6,141 nucleotides of DNA from Candidatus Glassbacteria bacterium RIFCSPLOWO2_12_FULL_58_11 (GTDB lineage Bacteria; Gemmatimonadota; Glassbacteria; GWA2-58-10). A program made the position numbers and the translations under genes. How positions within the stretch are numbered: position 1 is the first letter of the stretch; each line of letters opens with the position of its first letter. The DNA lies in the NCBI GenBank assembly GCA_001780825.1, contig MFIX01000247.1, forward strand, positions 2,789 through 8,929, written 5' to 3'. Below, piece after piece: positions 5,856 to 6,141 of this stretch. A model generated the notes under the pieces. It worked only from the letters and a program-made list of their open reading frames with translations. It made no database searches and was not told the DNA's origin.

Positions 5856-5896
5856 AAACGGCCTGAATCTTCTGGATTCAAGCCGTTTGCTTTTTT
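5856..5896. terminator. Terminator related to the tRNA-Phe terminator
   Basis: AAACGGCCTGAATC (5856-5869) and GATTCAAGCCGTTT (5875-5888) form a 14-bp stem with one C-A mismatch and a 5-nt loop. GCTTTTTT follows on the plus strand, so it can end the SGNH-like transcript. On the minus strand TTTTG follows, so it can also end the convergent gene that stops at 5938. The left arm is identical to that of the terminator at 3013-3047. Confidence 0.88.
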
Positions 5897-5937
5897 CCGG
5901 GGCTCCGTTCAGCTTCCCCCGTATCCAGCCCTTCTGT

Positions 5938-6141
5938 TCACTTTTTTTCGATCACCAGGCTATATTCAGGGCCGGCCACTCCGGCCAGGTTGACCGAGCG
6001 CAGACGCCACTGCTCGCGGGATTTCGAGAGGGCGAGCCTGAAACTCTTTTTGACAGGCGCCCAATCGCCCCCCGCGTTTTTCATCTGGTATTCCTTCAGG
6101 TTCGGCGTGCTGGAATTGATCTCCACCTGCGCCGTCGCGCC
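5938..6141 (-). CDS. C-terminal end of an unidentified, possibly exported protein (partial)
   Basis: The minus-strand frame is open from the window edge (GATAQVEINSS at its visible start) to TGA at 5940-5938, giving 67 visible residues. A GTG at 6126 could serve as a start, but the frame continues upstream without a stop, so this is read as the end of a longer gene. The alternating pattern (VEINSS, EYQMKN, DWAPVKKSFRLAL, LRSVNLAGVAGPEYSLVIEKK) looks like an immunoglobulin- or fibronectin-like beta-sandwich, as found at the C-terminus of many exported bacterial proteins. The family is not recognisable. GC is high, like the left flank and unlike 3050-5890. Confidence 0.65.
   Translation of the reverse strand, partial: GATAQVEINSSTPNLKEYQMKNAGGDWAPVKKSFRLALSKSREQWRLRSVNLAGVAGPEYSLVIEKK

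Larger units (their letters stand above)
2930..5896. mobile_element. Possible tRNA-Phe-anchored accessory island of two single-gene modules
   Basis: The segment is bounded on the left by intact tRNA-Phe with its terminator and on the right by a decayed tRNA-Phe 3' end with a near-copy of the same terminator. A third, degenerate full-length tRNA-Phe copy lies in the middle. All three are in the same orientation. The enclosed DNA is clearly less GC-rich than the flanking genes at 104-2248 and 5938-6141. Each interval carries one gene for an exported protein. No integrase, transposase or relaxase is visible. The boundaries and the mechanism are inferred. Confidence 0.4.

Overview
The window looks like bacterial chromosome from a GC-rich organism that secretes many carbohydrate-active enzymes. 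The clues are a secreted GH123-like enzyme ending in a dockerin-type calcium module, a second secreted glycosidase-like protein, a secreted SGNH-type esterase-like protein, and bacterial sigma-70-like promoters, Shine-Dalgarno sites and intrinsic terminators. The lineage cannot be fixed from the sequence. This gene mix is typical of uncultivated FCB-group or PVC-group polysaccharide degraders, which is an inference only.

Layout. (1) Positions 1-56 are the last codons of a membrane-protein gene. It is followed after 47 nt by a long GC-rich gene (104-2248) for a GH123-like (DUF4091) secreted protein with a C-terminal dockerin. (2) Positions 2322-2380 hold two overlapping hairpin terminators between that gene and a convergent cold-shock protein gene (2377-2586, minus strand), whose AT-rich leader contains perfect dyads. 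(3) Positions 2878-3047 are a complete tRNA-Phe(GAA) unit: promoter, 76-nt tRNA with encoded CCA, and a 15-bp hairpin terminator. (4) Positions 3088-4371 (minus) encode a secreted apiosidase/GH140-like protein. (5) Positions 4595-4669 are a degenerate full-length tRNA-Phe copy. (6) Positions 4896-5723 encode a secreted SGNH-hydrolase-like protein with its own promoter. (7) Positions 5822-5896 hold a decayed tRNA-Phe 3' end followed by a near-copy of the tRNA-Phe terminator. (8) Positions 5938-6141 (minus) are the C-terminal end of another protein, again GC-rich.

The most notable feature is the arrangement of three tRNA-Phe-derived sequences in the same orientation: intact, degenerate full-length, and 3' remnant with terminator. 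Between them sit two single-gene modules, each encoding one exported protein, in DNA that is visibly less GC-rich than either flank. This is what repeated insertion at the 3' end of a tRNA gene would leave behind, although no integrase is visible. Tandem tRNA duplication followed by decay is the main alternative.

Functionally the window reads as two layers: housekeeping (cold-shock protein, tRNA-Phe) and exported glycan processing (GH123-like, GH140-like, SGNH-like). The exported genes do not form one operon. Each of the two inner genes has its own promoter and RBS.
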